The position numbers and the translations under genes were made by a program. Below the pieces are notes generated by a model. That model saw only the letters and a program-made list of their open reading frames with translations, did no database searches and was not told the DNA's origin. From assembly GCA_035272265.1 (NCBI GenBank), contig DATEQV010000125.1, positions 1 to 25,450 of the forward strand: a stretch of DNA of 25,450 nucleotides, given 5' to 3'. This stretch comes from Acidisphaera sp035272265. GTDB taxonomy: Bacteria; Pseudomonadota; Alphaproteobacteria; Acetobacterales; Acetobacteraceae. Shown here piece after piece: positions 15,472 to 23,935 of this stretch (position 1 is its first letter; the number at the start of each line of letters is the position of its first letter).

Positions 15472-16503
15472 TCAACGCACAGCCCTCGGCAAGCGCCGTG
15501 GATCGAACGTGTCGCGCACCGCCTCGGCGATGAAGATCAGCAGCACGAGCAGCCCGCCCAGCACGACGAACGCGGTCATGCCGAGCCATGGCGCCTGCAG
15601 GTTGTTCTTGCCCTGCGCCACCAGCTCGCCGAGCGAGGGCGAGCCGGGCGGCAGGCCGAAGCCGAGGAAGTCGAGCGTGGCCAGCAGCGTCACCGAGCCG
15701 GACAGGGTGAACGGGAGGAAGCTCAGCACCGCCACCATCGCGTTGGGCAGGATGTGGCGCCGCATCACCACGCCGTCGGACACGCCCAGCGCCTGCGCCG
15801 CGCGCACGTAATCGAGGTTGCGGCCGCGCAGGAACTCCGCGCGCACCACGCCGGTCAGCGCCATCCAGCGGAACAGCAGCAGGAAGACCACCAGCACCCA
15901 GAAGCTCGGCGCGATCACGCTCGCCAGGATGATGAGCATGAACAGTTCCGGCATGCCGCTCCAGATCTCGATGAAGCGCTGGAACAGCAGGTCGGTCAGC
16001 CCGCCGTAGAACCCCTGCACGGCACCCGCCGCGATGCCGATCACCGACGCCAGCGCCGTCAGCGTGAAGCCGAACAGCACCGAGATGCGGAAGCCGTAGA
16101 TCACGCGCGCGAGAACGTCGCGCGCATGGTCGTCGGTGCCCAGCCAGTTCCGCCAGGACGGCGGTGCGGGCGAGGGCACCGGCAGGTCCTTGACCGGCGT
16201 GTTGTAGCTGTACGGGATCAGCGGCCAGACCATCCAGCCATGCGCATAGATCGCCTTCTGCACGTCGGGGTCGGTGTAGTCGGCGTCGATCGGAAGGAAA
16301 TCGGAGCCGAACCTGTCCTGGCTGTAGTCGACCAGCACGGGGAAGAACCAGTGGTCGTCGTAGCGCACCACCAGCGGGCGGTCGTTGGCGACGAACTCGG
16401 CGAACAGGCAGAAGGTGAAGACGGCCAGGAAGATCCACAGCGACCATAAGCCGCGCCGGTGAGCACGGAAGATCGCCAGCCGCCGGCGCGCCATCGGGGT
16501 CAT
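15472..16503 (-). CDS. yejE: Peptide ABC transporter permease (YejE type)
   Basis: This is one of two membrane permeases of the YejABEF importer. It has 343 residues. An N-terminal helix (SLWIFLAVFTFCLFAEFVAN) is followed by a large periplasmic insert with the YejE-typical YDDHWFFPVLVDYSQDRFGS and HGWMVWPLIPYSYNTPVKDL. The permease domain includes NWLGTDDHARDVLARVIYGF and the ATPase-contacting EAA loop (AQALGVSDGVVMRRHILPNA). It ends at DTFDPRRLPRAVR. The ATG at 16503 overlaps the yejB stop as ATGA. A palindromic repeat separates it from yejF downstream, so yejF expression may differ from that of the rest of the operon. Confidence 0.92.
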   Translation of the reverse strand: MTPMARRRLAIFRAHRRGLWSLWIFLAVFTFCLFAEFVANDRPLVVRYDDHWFFPVLVDYSQDRFGSDFLPIDADYTDPDVQKAIYAHGWMVWPLIPYSYNTPVKDLPVPSPAPPSWRNWLGTDDHARDVLARVIYGFRISVLFGFTLTALASVIGIAAGAVQGFYGGLTDLLFQRFIEIWSGMPELFMLIILASVIAPSFWVLVVFLLLFRWMALTGVVRAEFLRGRNLDYVRAAQALGVSDGVVMRRHILPNAMVAVLSFLPFTLSGSVTLLATLDFLGFGLPPGSPSLGELVAQGKNNLQAPWLGMTAFVVLGGLLVLLIFIAEAVRDTFDPRRLPRAVR

Positions 16504-17570
16504 CGGCGCACCTCGAAGTCGATGCGCGGATCGACGACGGTGTACAGGAAATCGCCGATGATCTGCAGCAGCAGGCCGAGCAGCGTGAAGATATACAGCG
16601 TGCCGAACATCACCGGATAGTCGCGCCGCACCGTGCTCTCGAAGCCGAGCAGGCCGAGACCGTCGAGCGAGAAGACGATCTCCACCACCAGCGCCGAGGT
16701 GAACAGCAGGCTCGCGAACGCCGACGGGAACCCCGAGACCAGCAGCAGCGAGGCGTTGCGGAACACGTGGCGATACAGCACGCGCCGCTCCGTCGCCCCC
16801 TTCGCCCGCGCGGTGACCACGTAGTTCTTGTGGATCTCCTCGAGGAAGCAGTTCTTGGTCAGAATCGTCAGGCTGGCGAAGCCGCCGGCGACCAGCGCGA
16901 TCGTCGGCAACACCATGTGCCAGGCATAGTCCTCGACCTTGCCGAGCGGGCTGAGGTGGCGGAAGTCGTCGCTCACCAGGCCGCGCAACGGGAACCACTG
17001 CTCGAAACTACCGCCGGCGAACAGCACCACCAACAGAATCGCGAACAGGAAGGCGGGGATCGCGTAGCCGGTCAATACGATGCCGCTGGTCACCGCATCG
17101 AAGCGCGTGCCGTCGCGTACCGCCTTGGTGATGCCGAGCGGGATCGACACCAGGTAGATCAGCAGCGTCGACCACAGGCCGAGTGAGACGCTGATCGGCA
17201 GCCGGTGCAGGATGAGCTGCAGCACGGTGCCGCCGCGGTAGAAGCTGGTGCCGAAATCGAACGTCAGGTAGCCCTTGACCATGTCGACGAAGCGGTCCAG
17301 CGGCGGCTTGTCGAAGCCGAACTGCTTCCTGATCTCGGCGATGATCTGCGGGTCGATGCCCTGCCGCCCGCGATAGCGGCCGGCGTTCTGCACGTCGCCG
17401 CCGGCCGAGCTGATCTCGCCGAACCCCGTGGCGCCGCGCCCCTTCAGGTCGGCGATCGCCTGCTCCACCGGGCCGCCGGGCGCGAACTGCACGACGGCGA
17501 AGTTGATCGCGATGATGCCGAACAGCGTCGGGACGACGAGCAGCAGCCGTCGCAGCAGGTAGGCGGCCAA
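16500..17570 (-). CDS. yejB: Peptide ABC transporter permease (YejB type)
   Basis: This is the second membrane permease of the importer, 356 residues. The first helix is YLLRRLLLVVPTLFGIIAINF. An extended periplasmic loop contains IDPQIIAEIRKQFGFDKPPLDRF and YLTFDFGTSFYRGG, typical of DppB/YejB proteins. Several helices follow, then the EAA loop ARAKGATERRVLYRHVFRNA and the C-terminal DFLYTVVDPRIDFEVRR. The start is TTG at 17570, three bases after the yejA stop and without a clear Shine-Dalgarno, so it probably depends on coupling to yejA. Its end overlaps yejE by 4 nt. Confidence 0.92.
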   Translation of the reverse strand: MAAYLLRRLLLVVPTLFGIIAINFAVVQFAPGGPVEQAIADLKGRGATGFGEISSAGGDVQNAGRYRGRQGIDPQIIAEIRKQFGFDKPPLDRFVDMVKGYLTFDFGTSFYRGGTVLQLILHRLPISVSLGLWSTLLIYLVSIPLGITKAVRDGTRFDAVTSGIVLTGYAIPAFLFAILLVVLFAGGSFEQWFPLRGLVSDDFRHLSPLGKVEDYAWHMVLPTIALVAGGFASLTILTKNCFLEEIHKNYVVTARAKGATERRVLYRHVFRNASLLLVSGFPSAFASLLFTSALVVEIVFSLDGLGLLGFESTVRRDYPVMFGTLYIFTLLGLLLQIIGDFLYTVVDPRIDFEVRR

Positions 17571-17573
17571 GTT

Positions 17574-19445
17574 CTACTGACCGCGGCGCGCGGCATCGAG
17601 CGCCTTCTGCTTCGCCGCGTCCACCCACCAGTAGTCGAAGTTGAAGCCCTCGCGGATCGGCGTGTCGGGATGGCCGAACTTGTCCCACCACGCCATGCGG
17701 AAGCTGTTCGAATACCACTCCATGATGGAGAACTGGTTCCACAGCAGCACGCGGTCCAGTGCGCGCCCGGCGGTGTACAGCGTCTGCCGGTCCGGCGCCT
17801 TGACGATGCGCTCCACCAGGTCGTCGATCGCCGGATTGCACGCGCCGGCGAGGTTGCCGCTGCCTTGCACATCCTTGCTCTGGCATTCCCAGATGTCGCG
17901 CAGCTCGCCGCCCGGCAGCTCGGACCCGGGGAACACGAACGTCGTGATGTCGAAATCGAACGACTCGATCTGCTTGATCCATTGCGCGGAGTCGACCACG
18001 CGCACCTGCGCGTCGATGCCGAGCTTGCGCATCCGCTCGGCGAACGGCAGCGTCACGCGCTCGGTCGCGGGATCGCTCAGCAGGATCGTGAACGACAACT
18101 GCTTGCCGCCGGCGTCGACCATCTTGCCGTCCTTGATCGCGTATCCCGCCTGCTTGAGCAGGTCATACGCCGCGCGCAGCAGCGCCTGATCGTTGCCGCT
18201 GCCGTCGGTCACCGGCAGCGTGTAGGGCGTGGTGAACACCTCCGGCGGCAGCTTGTCGCGGAACGGCTCCAGCAGCGCCAGCTCCGCCTCGTCCGGCATT
18301 CCGGTGGCGGCGAGCGGCGTGTCGGTGAACCAGCTCTCCAGCCGCTTGTAGGCGCCGTACATCAGGTTCTTGTTGAGCCACTGGAAGTCCATCATCTGCA
18401 CGATGGCGGCGCGCACGCGGCGATCCTGGAACACCGCCCGGCGCGTGTTCATCATCATCCCCTGCGTGCCGGCCGGCAGGTGGTGCTCGATCTCCTGGCG
18501 GATCACCTGGCCCTTCTGCACGGCGGGGAAGTTGTACGCCGTCGCCCACAGGCGGGAGATGTTCTCGCTGCGTACGTCGATGTCGCCGGCCTTGAACGCC
18601 TCGAACGTGACGGTCGGGTCGCGAAAGTAGTCGATCTTCACGCGGTCGAAGTTGTTGCTGCCGATCGCGGTTGGCAGGTCGCGCGCCCACCAGTTCGGAT
18701 CGCGCACATAGGTGATCGAGCGGCCGAGCTCGAAGCTCCCGACCTTGTAGGGGCCCGAGCCCACCGGCGCCTCGGTCAGCGGCTGGTCGAAGTCGCGATG
18801 CTCCCAGAAATGCCTGGGCAGCACGGGCAGGCCGCCGACCAGCAGGGGCAGCTCGCGGTTTTCGTTGGATTTGAAATGGAACACCACGCGATGCGGGTTC
18901 TCCGCCACCGCGTCCTTCACGTCGGCGAGCAGGATCTTGTACGACGGGCGGCCATGGGCGAGCAGCGTGTCGAACGTCCACACCACGTCCTCGGCGGTGA
19001 GCGGCACGCCGTCGGAGAACGTCGCCTCGGGCCGCATGTTGAACGCGATCCACATCTTGTCGGCCGGGTAGTCGATCGATTCCGCGATGTGGCCGTAGGC
19101 GGTCGCCACCTCGTTGGCCGATCCGGTCAGCAGGCTCTCCCACACATGGCCGACCGAGGAGCCTGAGCCGGCGCCGCCGGGCTGCGTGACCCACGCGGAC
19201 TCCATGCCGAAGGCACCGACGCCGCGCAGGATGAACGGGTTGAAATTGTCGTAGGTGCCGAGCTCGCCGAGCACCACCTCGCCGCCTTTCGGCGCGTTCG
19301 GATTGACCCAGGGGAAATGCGGAAAGTTCGCCGGCAGGGCGGGCGTGCCGAGGATGGTGATGCCGTTGCCGTGATTGATGAGCAGGTCATCGGCCAGCGC
19401 GCGCACGGGCAGCAGCAGGACGGCGAGCAGGAAGACGAGGCGCAC
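17574..19445 (-). CDS. yejA: Periplasmic peptide-binding protein (YejA type, SBP family 5)
   Basis: This is the periplasmic substrate-binding subunit of the YejABEF importer, about 623 residues. It starts with a signal peptide (RLVFLLAVLLLPVRALA, cleavage probably before DDLL). YejA-like segments are FPHFPWVNPNAPKGGEV, LGTYDNFNPFILRG, SDGVPLTAEDVVWTFD, APVGSGPYKVGSFELGRSI and a C-terminal WNQFSIMEWYSNSFRMAWWD. GTG at 19445 has GGAG 6 nt upstream. An ATG six bases earlier directly abuts the same GGAG and is less likely, though the two differ by only two residues. It is the first gene of the operon and diverges from a Uma2-family gene across about 140 nt. Confidence 0.92.
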   Translation of the reverse strand: MRLVFLLAVLLLPVRALADDLLINHGNGITILGTPALPANFPHFPWVNPNAPKGGEVVLGELGTYDNFNPFILRGVGAFGMESAWVTQPGGAGSGSSVGHVWESLLTGSANEVATAYGHIAESIDYPADKMWIAFNMRPEATFSDGVPLTAEDVVWTFDTLLAHGRPSYKILLADVKDAVAENPHRVVFHFKSNENRELPLLVGGLPVLPRHFWEHRDFDQPLTEAPVGSGPYKVGSFELGRSITYVRDPNWWARDLPTAIGSNNFDRVKIDYFRDPTVTFEAFKAGDIDVRSENISRLWATAYNFPAVQKGQVIRQEIEHHLPAGTQGMMMNTRRAVFQDRRVRAAIVQMMDFQWLNKNLMYGAYKRLESWFTDTPLAATGMPDEAELALLEPFRDKLPPEVFTTPYTLPVTDGSGNDQALLRAAYDLLKQAGYAIKDGKMVDAGGKQLSFTILLSDPATERVTLPFAERMRKLGIDAQVRVVDSAQWIKQIESFDFDITTFVFPGSELPGGELRDIWECQSKDVQGSGNLAGACNPAIDDLVERIVKAPDRQTLYTAGRALDRVLLWNQFSIMEWYSNSFRMAWWDKFGHPDTPIREGFNFDYWWVDAAKQKALDAARRGQ

Positions 19446-19592
19446 GAGCATCTCCGGGCGGGTTTGGTTCACTAGCGCATGATCGGCGACATGCGGGCGT
19501 GAAAAGCGCGTCAGGCGGGTAGAAGGGTTCGCCGCCGCTGGCAATGGCGTTCGCCCGTCGCGCGGGGCTGCGTATGCTTGTATCCTGCCATC

Positions 19593-20183
19593 ATGTCCGA
19601 CGCGGCACACAGGCCCTGGACGATCGCCGAGTTCTTCGCGTGGCAGGCGCAGCAGCCCGACCGCTACGAGCTGGTCGGCGGGTTCCCCGTGCGCATGATG
19701 GCGGGCGCGCGCAATGTCTATGACGACATCGTCGTCAACCTGCTGGCGGAGCTTCGCCGGCAGATGCGCGACAGCGGTTGCCGTCCGTTCACCGGCGACG
19801 GGGCCGTCGAGACGCTGCCCGGACAGATCCGCCGCCCCGATGCAGGGGTCGATTGCGGCCGCCGCGATCCGAACGCGATGCAGGCCGCGCTGCCGCGGCT
19901 GGTCGCCGAGGTGCTGTCGCCGACGACGCGCGACTTCGACACGTTCGAAAAGCTGCCCGAGTACCGGCAGATCGACAGCCTGGACTACATCCTGGTCATC
20001 GAGCCCAACGCCGCCGAGGTCGTGCTGTGGGAACGCGGCCCCGACCGCGGCTGGCGGCAGGCGATCGACGGGCTGGATGCCGTGGTCGATCTGCCAGCGA
20101 TAGGCGTCGCGCTGCAGCTGGCCGAGCTGTACGACGGCGTCGCATTTCCCGCCGGCCCAAGGCTCGTGCGCGGCCCCGACTGA
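19593..20183 (+). CDS. Uma2 family (DUF820) putative endonuclease-fold protein
   Basis: The 196-residue product begins MSDAAHRPWTIAEFFAWQAQ and matches the Uma2/DUF820 family, which has a PD-(D/E)XK nuclease-like fold. The putative active-site residues are the Asp of IRRPDAGVDCG and the Glu of LVAEVLSPTTRDFDTFEKLP, with the Lys of FEKLPEYRQ; YILVIEPNAAEVVLWER follows. No cellular role is firmly known, and such genes are often mobile and multi-copy. The start ATG at 19593 has no clear ribosome binding site. A -10-like TATGCT at 19573-19578 suggests a very short leader. Confidence 0.83.
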   Translation: MSDAAHRPWTIAEFFAWQAQQPDRYELVGGFPVRMMAGARNVYDDIVVNLLAELRRQMRDSGCRPFTGDGAVETLPGQIRRPDAGVDCGRRDPNAMQAALPRLVAEVLSPTTRDFDTFEKLPEYRQIDSLDYILVIEPNAAEVVLWERGPDRGWRQAIDGLDAVVDLPAIGVALQLAELYDGVAFPAGPRLVRGPD

Positions 20184-20187
20184 CCCG

Positions 20188-20985
20188 CTACGTCCCCGCC
20201 AGCAGCGCCACCGCCGGCTCCAGCAAGACCGGGTCGCCGACCGCCAGCGTGCGGCCGTCGCTCGCTTCGCTCAGCGCGCGGCCCGACCAGTCGGTCATCC
20301 GGCCGCCCGCGCCCTCGATCACCGGCACCAGCGCGGCCCAGTCCCAGACCTTCATCGTCGCCTCGGCGATCACGTCGATCTGGCCCAGCGTCAGCAGGCC
20401 ATACGCGTAGCAGTCGTCGCCCCACGACACCCGCCGCACGCCACCCGACAGGCGGCTCCAGCGCACGGTGTCGTCCTCGTCGAACATTGCCGGGTCGGTG
20501 CAGGACAGCTCCGCGTCGGCCAGCGCCGGGCAAGGGCGGCAGCCGACGGCGCCGCCGAACCGGCCGGCGAAGCGAGTCGGCGCGCCGCGCAGGCCGATCC
20601 AGCGCTCGCCGGTGATCGGCTGGTCGATCACGCCGAGCAGCGGCTCGCCCTTGTGCAGCAGCCCGATCAGCGTGCCGAACGTGGGACGGCCGGTGATGAA
20701 GGCACGCGTACCGTCGATCGGGTCGATCACCCAGCGGAACGGCGAGCCGGAGCGCTCCAGGCCGAACTCCTCGCCCAGGATGCCGTGATCGGGAAAGCGC
20801 TGGGACAGCACGGCGCGGACCGCCTGCTCGGCCGTGCGGTCGGCGATCGTGACCGGGCTGCGGTCGCCCTTTTCGGCGGCGCTCAGCGCGGTGCGGAAAT
20901 ACGGCCGCAGCACCGCGCCGGCGACATCGGCCGCCGCCTCGGCGGCGGCAACCAGCGTCGCGCCGGACGGCGCCGCCTCGGTCAG
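20188..20985 (-). CDS. hisN: Inositol monophosphatase-family phosphatase, probably histidinol-phosphatase HisN
   Basis: This Mg-dependent phosphatase probably carries out the histidinol-phosphate step of histidine synthesis, as HisN does in alphaproteobacteria that lack other enzymes for it. Metal-binding motifs are GEEFGLE (about 71-77), WVIDPIDGTRAFITG (about 85-99) and the C-terminal WDWAALVPVIEGAGGRMTDW. No ATG, GTG or TTG lies at the expected N terminus. CTG at 20985 overlaps the upstream cytochrome gene's stop as CTGA, the same geometry as ATGA overlaps, and gives 265 residues, a normal length. A GTG 23 codons later would cut the first helix. Inositol monophosphatase or another sugar phosphatase cannot be excluded. 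Confidence 0.8.
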   Translation of the reverse strand: MTEAAPSGATLVAAAEAAADVAGAVLRPYFRTALSAAEKGDRSPVTIADRTAEQAVRAVLSQRFPDHGILGEEFGLERSGSPFRWVIDPIDGTRAFITGRPTFGTLIGLLHKGEPLLGVIDQPITGERWIGLRGAPTRFAGRFGGAVGCRPCPALADAELSCTDPAMFDEDDTVRWSRLSGGVRRVSWGDDCYAYGLLTLGQIDVIAEATMKVWDWAALVPVIEGAGGRMTDWSGRALSEASDGRTLAVGDPVLLEPAVALLAGT

Positions 20986-22028
20986 GGTTTCGCCGCCGGC
21001 GCGGCAGCGGCGGGAGCCGCCGCAGGGGCCGCAGCAGGCGCCGCCGCGCCCTGGGCGCTCGGGATCGGCTCGGGGTTGTCGGAGTTCTTGTTCAGGTAGG
21101 CGATGACGTCGGCCCGGTCCTGGGCGCCCTTGATGCCGGGGAAGGCCATCTTCGTGCCCGGCGCATACGTGGCCGGGCTGTCGAGCCACTGGTTGAGCTC
21201 GTCGAACGTCCAGGGACCCTGGTGGGCCTTCAGCGCCGCGGAGTAGGCGTAGCCTTCCTCGTGGCCGTGCGGCAGCCCGACCACCCCATAGAGGTTCGGG
21301 CCGACGCCGGGATGGCCGCCCTTGTTGAAGCTGTGGCAGGCCACGCAGATCTTCTTCGTGTAGGCCTCGCCGGCGGCCGGATCGGCCTTGGCGAGCAACG
21401 GCTCGATCGGCGGCAGCCCGGCCGCCGCCGGCTGCGCCGCGGCCGCGGCGGCAGGGGCCGCGGCAGGCGCCGATGCGGCGGCCGCCTCGACCTTCGGCAG
21501 CGGCTCGGGGCTGGCCGACAGCGAGCGCAGGTAGGCGATCACGTCCGCCCGTGTCTTGTCGTTGGTGATGCCGGCGAAGCCCATCTTGGTGCCGGGCGCG
21601 TAGGCGGCGGGCTTGTAGAGCCAGTCGTTCAGCGCGTCATAGGTCCAGGGACCCTGCTTGCCCTTCAGCGCGGCCGAGTAGTCGTAGCCGGCCATGTGCG
21701 CGTGCGGCGCGCCCAGGATCCCGTACAAGTTGGGTCCGACCCCGGCCTTCCCGCCTTCGTTGAAGCTGTGGCAGGCGGCGCAGACCTTGCCCGCGTAGGA
21801 CTCGCCGGCCTTCGCGTCGGCCGAAGCCAGCAGCGGCGCGATCGGCGCCGGCCCGGTCGGAGCGGCCGCCCCGGCGGCGGGAGCCTGCTGCGCGCCCGCG
21901 ATCTCGATCGCCGGTTTCGCCGGCCGCTGCACCTGCACAAGGCCGTCCCCCAGCAGGCCGGTCAGGAAGAAGGCGATCCCAGCCACCAGGACGGCGGCGA
22001 TCGCCTTGTTGACTTGCATCGTGTCCAT
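20982..22028 (-). CDS. Membrane-anchored cytochrome c with two tandem haem domains
   Basis: This is an electron carrier of the periplasm, 348 residues. An N-terminal anchor (IAAVLVAGIAFFLTGLL, about 11-27) is followed by an Ala/Pro-rich linker, then two closely similar class I cytochrome c domains. Each has a CxxCH haem site (CAACH at 83-87 and CVACH at 228-232) and a Met ligand in GTKM (M149 and M294). Shared phrases such as GVGPNLYG and ADVIAYL show an internal duplication. A second Ala/Pro linker (about 181-206) joins them, and the tail is also Ala/Pro-rich. It resembles CycM-type cytochromes doubled in one chain, which would shuttle electrons towards a terminal oxidase. The start ATG at 22028 has a GGAA-like site 9 nt upstream. 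Confidence 0.92.
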   Translation of the reverse strand: MDTMQVNKAIAAVLVAGIAFFLTGLLGDGLVQVQRPAKPAIEIAGAQQAPAAGAAAPTGPAPIAPLLASADAKAGESYAGKVCAACHSFNEGGKAGVGPNLYGILGAPHAHMAGYDYSAALKGKQGPWTYDALNDWLYKPAAYAPGTKMGFAGITNDKTRADVIAYLRSLSASPEPLPKVEAAAASAPAAAPAAAAAAQPAAAGLPPIEPLLAKADPAAGEAYTKKICVACHSFNKGGHPGVGPNLYGVVGLPHGHEEGYAYSAALKAHQGPWTFDELNQWLDSPATYAPGTKMAFPGIKGAQDRADVIAYLNKNSDNPEPIPSAQGAAAPAAAPAAAPAAAAPAAKP

Positions 22029-22208
22029 GTCGGCGGGTTCCGTGTCGTGCAGTGCGGGGTCGTGCAGGTGCGGGCAGCCATCCGCCCGGCAGTTTGCCTG
22101 CGGCCAGAGGGCTACCTAAGGTGCGCCGCACCATAGGCAACGGTCCTGCCGCCAGCAATACAGCCCTCCGCGCACCGATGCAGAGCCCGCCGCTTTGAAG
22201 CTTCGTAC

Positions 22209-22952
22209 TTGAACCCGATCGTCGCCATTCCTGCCCGCATGGCGGCCAGCCGCCTGCCCGGAAAACCGCTGGCGCTGATCGGCGGCGCGCCGATGGTGGT
22301 GCAGGTGGCGCGGCGGGCGCGCGAGGCGGATATCGGCCCGGTGCTGGTCGCGTGTGCCGACGCCGAAATCGCCGACGCCGTGCAGGCCGCCGGGTTCCGC
22401 GCCGTGCTCACCGACCCGGCGCTCCCGTCGGGTTCGGACCGCGTGCACGCCGCCGTCCGCGCTGCCGATCCCGACGGCCGCCACGACGTGGTGGTGAACC
22501 TGCAAGGCGACTTCCCGACGATCGAGCCCGGCGTGCTGCGGGCCTGCCTCGATCCCCTGGCCGATCCGGCGACGGACATCGGCACGCTCGTCTGCCCTGT
22601 CGCCGACGAGGCCGAAGCGGCGCTCACATCCGTGGTCAAGGCGGCGTGCGCCTTTGCGCCCGGCGCGCGCGTCGCACCAGCGCTGTATTTCTCCCGCCTG
22701 CCGATCCCGTGGGGCGACGGGCCGCGGTTCCACCACATCGGCGTCTATGCGTACCGGCGCGCGGCGCTGGCGCGGTTCGTCTCGTTGCCCGAAGCGCTGC
22801 TGGAGCGGCGCGAGAAGCTGGAGCAGTTGCGCGCGCTGGAGGCCGGCATGCGGATCGGCTGCGCGCTGATCGACGTGGGGCCGTTCGGCGTCGATACGCC
22901 GGCCGACCTCGAACGCGCCCGGCGGATGCTCGGCGGAATGGAGACGTCTTGA
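22209..22952 (+). CDS. kdsB: 3-deoxy-manno-octulosonate cytidylyltransferase KdsB
   Basis: KdsB activates Kdo with CTP to CMP-Kdo for lipopolysaccharide core synthesis in the cytoplasm. The protein is 247 residues. The N terminus has the nucleotide-binding IPARMAASRLPGKPLALIGG. Then come LPSGSDRVHAAV, VVVNLQGDFPTIEP, YFSRLPIPW, HHIGVYAYRRAAL and LEQLRALEAGMRI, all typical of KdsB. The start is TTG at 22209; the next in-frame ATG would remove the essential first strand. The Shine-Dalgarno is weak (GAAGC). It overlaps pheA by 4 nt (TTGA) and diverges from the cytochrome c gene across 180 nt. Confidence 0.92.
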   Translation: MNPIVAIPARMAASRLPGKPLALIGGAPMVVQVARRAREADIGPVLVACADAEIADAVQAAGFRAVLTDPALPSGSDRVHAAVRAADPDGRHDVVVNLQGDFPTIEPGVLRACLDPLADPATDIGTLVCPVADEAEAALTSVVKAACAFAPGARVAPALYFSRLPIPWGDGPRFHHIGVYAYRRAALARFVSLPEALLERREKLEQLRALEAGMRIGCALIDVGPFGVDTPADLERARRMLGGMETS

Positions 22953-23791
22953 CTGGCGTGATCGCGTTCCAGGGCCTGGCCGGCGCCTATTCCGACCTCG
23001 CCTGCCGCTGCGCCTATCCGGGCATGACCACGCTGCCCTGCCCGACCTTCGAGGCCGCGATGGACGCGGTGAAGATCGGGCTGGCGCAGCTGGCGATGCT
23101 GCCGTGCGAGAACTCGCTCGCCGGGCGCGTGCCGGACATCCACCACCTGCTGCCCGAGAGCGGGCTGTTCGTCGTCGGCGAGCATTTCCAACGCGTCGAG
23201 CACTGCCTGCTGGCCCCGCCCGGCGCGACGATCCCCGGGCTGAAGCGCATCCACTCGCACGCCGTGGCGCTGGGGCAGGTGCGCCGGCTGATCGCCGATC
23301 TCGGCGTGGAGCCGGTGGTCGAGGCGGACACGGCCGGCGCCGCGCAGCATGTCGCAGCACTGGGGAGCCGTGCGGACGCGGCAATCGCCTCGTCGCTTGC
23401 CGGCGAGATCTACGGGCTGGAGGTGCTGCGCGCGAACGTCGAGGACGCCGCGCACAACACGACGCGCTTCTATGTGAGCGCCCCGCGGCCTGCGGTGCCG
23501 GACCCGTCCACACCTGATGTGATCACCACGTTCGTCTTCCGGGTGCGCAACGTGCCGGCGGCGCTTTACAAGGCGCTCGGCGGCTTCGCGACCAACGGCG
23601 TGAACATGACGAAGCTGGAGAGCTACATGCTCGGCGGCGCGTTCACCGCAACGCAGTTCCTGTGCGACGTCGACGGCCACCCCGAGCAGCCTGCGTTGCG
23701 CCGCGCGCTGGAGGAGCTGCAGTTCTTCTCCACCGAGGTGCGCGTGCTGGGCGTCTATCCCGCCTCAGAGTTCCGGCAGCACGCACCGTAA
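22949..23791 (+). CDS. pheA: Prephenate dehydratase PheA
   Basis: PheA converts prephenate to phenylpyruvate in phenylalanine synthesis. The protein is 280 residues and monofunctional, with no chorismate mutase domain. The catalytic domain has IAFQGLAGAYSDLACR, AMLPCENSLAGRV and the TRF motif in AAHNTTRFYV. A C-terminal ACT domain (FVFRVRNVPAALYKALGGF, then NMTKLESYM) probably binds phenylalanine for feedback control. The start is TTG at 22949, with GGAG 5 nt upstream and a TTGA overlap with kdsB. GTG at 22958 is an alternative. The kdsB-pheA pairing after a cytochrome c gene is common in alphaproteobacteria. Confidence 0.93.
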   Translation: MTGVIAFQGLAGAYSDLACRCAYPGMTTLPCPTFEAAMDAVKIGLAQLAMLPCENSLAGRVPDIHHLLPESGLFVVGEHFQRVEHCLLAPPGATIPGLKRIHSHAVALGQVRRLIADLGVEPVVEADTAGAAQHVAALGSRADAAIASSLAGEIYGLEVLRANVEDAAHNTTRFYVSAPRPAVPDPSTPDVITTFVFRVRNVPAALYKALGGFATNGVNMTKLESYMLGGAFTATQFLCDVDGHPEQPALRRALEELQFFSTEVRVLGVYPASEFRQHAP

Positions 23792-23820
23792 TACCAAGGC
23801 CTGATCACCAGAGCCGATCA

Positions 23821-23920
23821 ACTCCGTCATTGCGAGCGAAGCGAAGCAACCCAGGGCCGCGTGACAAACGCCTGCCGTGCGGGCCTGGATCGCCACGGCG
23901 CAACGCGCCTCGCGATGACG
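23821..23920. repeat. Palindromic intergenic repeat, copy B (after pheA)
   Basis: This is a second 100-bp copy of the repeat at 15361-15460. It starts ACTCCGTCATTGCGAGCGAA, has CCAGGGCCGCGTGAC in the middle and GGGCCTGGATCGCCACG in the right arm, and ends CTCGCGATGACG. It sits between the convergent pheA and membrane-protein genes, where it could act as a shared hairpin at both transcript ends (inference). Confidence 0.85.
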
Positions 23921-23935
23921 GCATGAGTGCCGCCG

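Noticed and set aside
13885..16449. A plus-strand open frame of over 850 codons opposite yejF and yejE
   Set aside because: It is antisense to two clear ABC transporter genes, its translation is Arg/His/Gln-rich with no recognisable domain, and such frames are expected in very GC-rich DNA.
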